A DNA stretch of 64,000 bases from BCD1 sp965230565. GTDB taxonomy: Bacteria; Bacteroidota; Bacteroidia; Chitinophagales; Saprospiraceae. This document shows positions 62,362-64,000 of the stretch, piece by piece. The notes beneath the pieces were generated by a model. The model worked only from the letters and a program-made list of their open reading frames with translations. It ran no database searches and had not been told where the DNA came from. The stretch lies in contig CBDDLH010000016.1 of assembly GCA_965230565.1 (NCBI GenBank), forward strand, positions 1,116,001-1,180,000, given 5' to 3'. Within the stretch, counting starts at the first letter, position 1. Each line of letters starts with the position of its first letter. The position numbers were made by a program, and so were the translations under genes.

Positions 62362-62850
62362 TCACATTTCCTCAAAAAAGCCGGTCTTCTGATTCTTTTT
62401 CACTTCACTGGCATGATAGTAACGTCCATTCATAGCTACATACACTCCTGGCTCCAGGACCTGGGCAAAAGCCAGTGCAGCACCGAGATTAAAAAAACCA
62501 TCAGATGAGTTTCCAAATGCATAAGGGATCATAGCTCCTGTAAGGATAATGGTCTTTCCTTCCAGCGTTTTGGACTCTAAATACCTCGCCGTTTCGGCCA
62601 TGGTATCTGTGCCGTGAGTAATGATGATATCCTGAGCGAGTGTTCTTTTACAATTGTGATAGATGATCTCCCGGTCATCATCGGTCATTTCCAGACTGTC
62701 GATCATCATCAGGGTTTTAACGTCTATGTCAACAGTGCATCTCCCTCTAACAAACATTTTAGGAAGGTGGGTATCCTTGAAAAACAATTCTCCGGTGATG
62801 TAATTATATTCTTTGTCAAAGGTGCCCCCGGTGATAAAAACCTGGATCAT
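62362..62850 (-). CDS. Short asparaginase-family protein (N-terminal domain only)
   Basis: 162 residues from ATG 62850 (an upstream in-frame start at 62901 would add 17 odd residues). It carries both threonine motifs of type I/II L-asparaginases, 'FITGGTFDKEY' and 'IITHGTDTMAETARYL', plus the lysine region 'KTIILTGAMIPYAF'. Full enzymes are about 330 residues, and the C-terminal domain is absent here. The frame ends cleanly with 'QKTGFFEEM', so this is a recognised short form, not a truncation. Activity on asparagine is uncertain. It is flanked on both sides by heptamer arrays. Confidence 0.85.
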   Translation of the reverse strand: MIQVFITGGTFDKEYNYITGELFFKDTHLPKMFVRGRCTVDIDVKTLMMIDSLEMTDDDREIIYHNCKRTLAQDIIITHGTDTMAETARYLESKTLEGKTIILTGAMIPYAFGNSSDGFFNLGAALAFAQVLEPGVYVAMNGRYYHASEVKKNQKTGFFEEM

Positions 62851-62938
62851 GGTGTTAACTGTTTTTTGTAAGATTAATATCAGGACGAAATGGTAATGCA
62901 AATGTAATCAAATCTGTCTGTTTACTTACTCATTTCAA

Positions 62939-62966
62939 GTTACAGGTTGCAGGTTTCGGGTTGCGG
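62939..62966. repeat. Heptamer array, 4 units (GTTNCNG)
   Basis: GTTACAG, GTTGCAG, GTTTCGG, GTTGCGG in 7-bp register. Read on the other strand these are CTGTAAC, CTGCAAC, CCGAAAC and CCGCAAC, the same family as 9083-9117 and 62330-62357. The 318-bp spacer (62851-63168) also holds TCGCAAC and TCGTAAC at 63049-63088 on either side of a short palindrome (63055-63081) and no gene. Confidence 0.75.
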
Positions 62967-63168
62967 GTAAAAAAAATCACCAAATTACCATCATTTAATT
63001 TCCGGGGTACTTATTGAAATATTGAAAAATAAACTACAATGATCCAACTCGCAACCTGCCTGCAATCGTCAGGAGGCAGGCTCGTAACCATTGTTACTTA
63101 GAATAATTCTAAATAAATTGGAAATTAGTTTTTTGCACAGTACCTTCGTAATCGAAAATCATGCGACT

Positions 63169-63813
63169 ATGGAGCAGGTAAGTGTAATTATTGCTGATAA
63201 TCAATATTTAACCAGGCTTGGGTTAACCTGTTTAATGAATGACCTGGAAGATTTCAGGATTATTGGAGAAGCTGATGAAGAGGATGATTTATTACAACTT
63301 GTCGAAGAAAAAAAGCCTGATCTGGTCATCATTGATTATTTCCAACCGGATCACTTCTCCGTGGCCAGTATCCGAAAGTTGCAGGCCATTTCCGACCGAA
63401 TCAGAATTCTTGTCATCAGCGCGGATAATAACAGGCACCGCATTTACAATGTGATTGAAAAGGGTGTATCGGGATTTCTCACCAAAACCTGCGACAAGAA
63501 AGAAATTGTCGATGCCTTAATTGCCATTGCTCATTCCAACCAACGTTCGTTTTGCAACAAAATTCTGGAACTGATTTTGGAGCGTTCCTTTGCCAAGCCC
63601 GGTGATGAATGTGCCCCTACCCCACTAAGCCCCCGCGAAATCGAGATCGTTAAACTCATATCGAAGGGCTTGATTGCTAAAGAAATTGCCCGTATATTGA
63701 ACCTAAGTACCCATACGGTTTACACACACAGGAAGAATATTATGAAAAAATTAAATCTCAGTTCTTCCTCAGAATTAGTGCTTTATGCCGTAAATAGTGG
63801 TATATTGCAATAA
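63169..63813 (+). CDS. NarL/LuxR-family response regulator
   Basis: 214 residues from ATG 63169 (upstream in-frame residues look non-coding). The receiver domain has the phosphoacceptor D56 ('LVIIDYFQP'), an acidic pocket start 'VIIADNQ' and 'ILVISADNNRH'. The C-terminal LuxR helix-turn-helix has 'LSPREIEIVKLISKGLIAKE' and 'LSTHTVYTHRKNIMKKL'. No sensor kinase lies in the window, and the target genes are unknown. Confidence 0.93.
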   Translation: MEQVSVIIADNQYLTRLGLTCLMNDLEDFRIIGEADEEDDLLQLVEEKKPDLVIIDYFQPDHFSVASIRKLQAISDRIRILVISADNNRHRIYNVIEKGVSGFLTKTCDKKEIVDALIAIAHSNQRSFCNKILELILERSFAKPGDECAPTPLSPREIEIVKLISKGLIAKEIARILNLSTHTVYTHRKNIMKKLNLSSSSELVLYAVNSGILQ

Positions 63814-64000
63814 ATTTGGAGACAATCTTTTACAGAAAAGTACGTTTCCTTGTAAGCAGGCGGTTTGAAAAACCAAGGATTCATACCACGCCGCCGGTAC
63901 CAACAGACTTTGCAAACAGATAGTTTTTTAAATTAACAAAGTCATTTAACTCCCTCCCGGGAAGGAGATTTTTGTTGAGTAAAATTATGATAATCAACAA
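63814..64000. other. Right-end spacer
   Basis: No gene seen in the last 187 bp. ATACCACGCCGCCGGT (63886-63901) resembles ATACCACGCTGGCGGG at 61939-61954, and a small CTCC...GGAG hairpin lies near 63951-63968. Confidence 0.4.

Overview
The window comes from a member of the Bacteroidota, most likely of the Saprospiria (Saprospiraceae, Lewinella or Haliscomenobacter type); this placement is inferred from gene content, not from a marker phylogeny. The evidence is: many secreted proteins ending in type IX secretion (T9SS) sorting domains of type A ('YPNP...SSGTYLIKV') or type B ('SPN.DG.ND...DRWG...WDG'), a PorP/SprF protein next to a giant SprB-repeat adhesin, a TonB-dependent receptor paired with a DUF4249 protein, weak Shine-Dalgarno signals, and several TAnnTTTG promoter boxes.

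Layout. 1-6.8 kb: a run of four T9SS-exported proteins, one with near-identical 94-residue repeats and two tandem paralogous delta-60-repeat/MopE proteins. 6.8-13.8 kb: housekeeping genes (dnaG, an FtsE-like ATPase, a DUF2520 protein, a GNAT acetyltransferase and an RsmF-like rRNA methyltransferase, the last two each broken by one extra base) and a Crp-family regulator. 14-18 kb: TonB-dependent receptor plus DUF4249 protein. 18.3-25.4 kb: membrane-anchored subtilase, DUF368 protein, a candidate MITE, coaD, a flavin-binding-fold lipoprotein and an exported M4 metalloprotease. 25.7-46.6 kb: a nearly complete reductive pyrimidine-degradation locus (mmsA, class III aminotransferase, NCS1 transporter, dihydropyrimidinase, beta-ureidopropionase, preT, preA and a fungal-type cytosine deaminase). 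It is interrupted by a T9SS protein, a TPR protein, two hypotheticals, an arsR-arsM pair, a four-helix-bundle (IVP/S23-like) gene and an OmpA-like porin. 46.6-50 kb: an unusual two-domain Clp-type AAA+ ATPase and a CvfB-like S1 protein. 50-56 kb: PorP/SprF and the SprB-like adhesin. 56.5-64 kb: threonylcarbamoyl-AMP synthase, tRNA-Ser(UGA), a frameshifted T9SS type-B protein, a repeat protein of about 41-residue units, a short asparaginase and a LuxR-type response regulator.

How genes work together. The pyrimidine locus can be read as one pathway: cytosine to uracil (deaminase), to dihydrouracil (PreTA), to N-carbamoyl-beta-alanine (dihydropyrimidinase), to beta-alanine (ureidopropionase), to malonate semialdehyde (aminotransferase), to acetyl-CoA (MmsA), with NCS1 for uptake. 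ArsR and ArsM appear to share one operator sequence, found just upstream of each gene.

The most unusual signal is in the spacers. Degenerate tandem arrays with an exact 7-bp period recur at 9.1, 20.9, 39.4, 40.0, 57.5, 62.3 and 62.9 kb. Six of the seven lie within about 10 bp of a stop codon. Other unexplained spacer structure includes a perfect 51-bp palindrome at 41.1 kb, a 377-bp MITE-like element at 21.0 kb, two dispersed repeat families, a short GCCTGC...GCAGGC palindrome seen four times, and a duplicated tRNA-Ser 3' end. No CRISPR array, rRNA operon, prophage or intact insertion sequence was seen.
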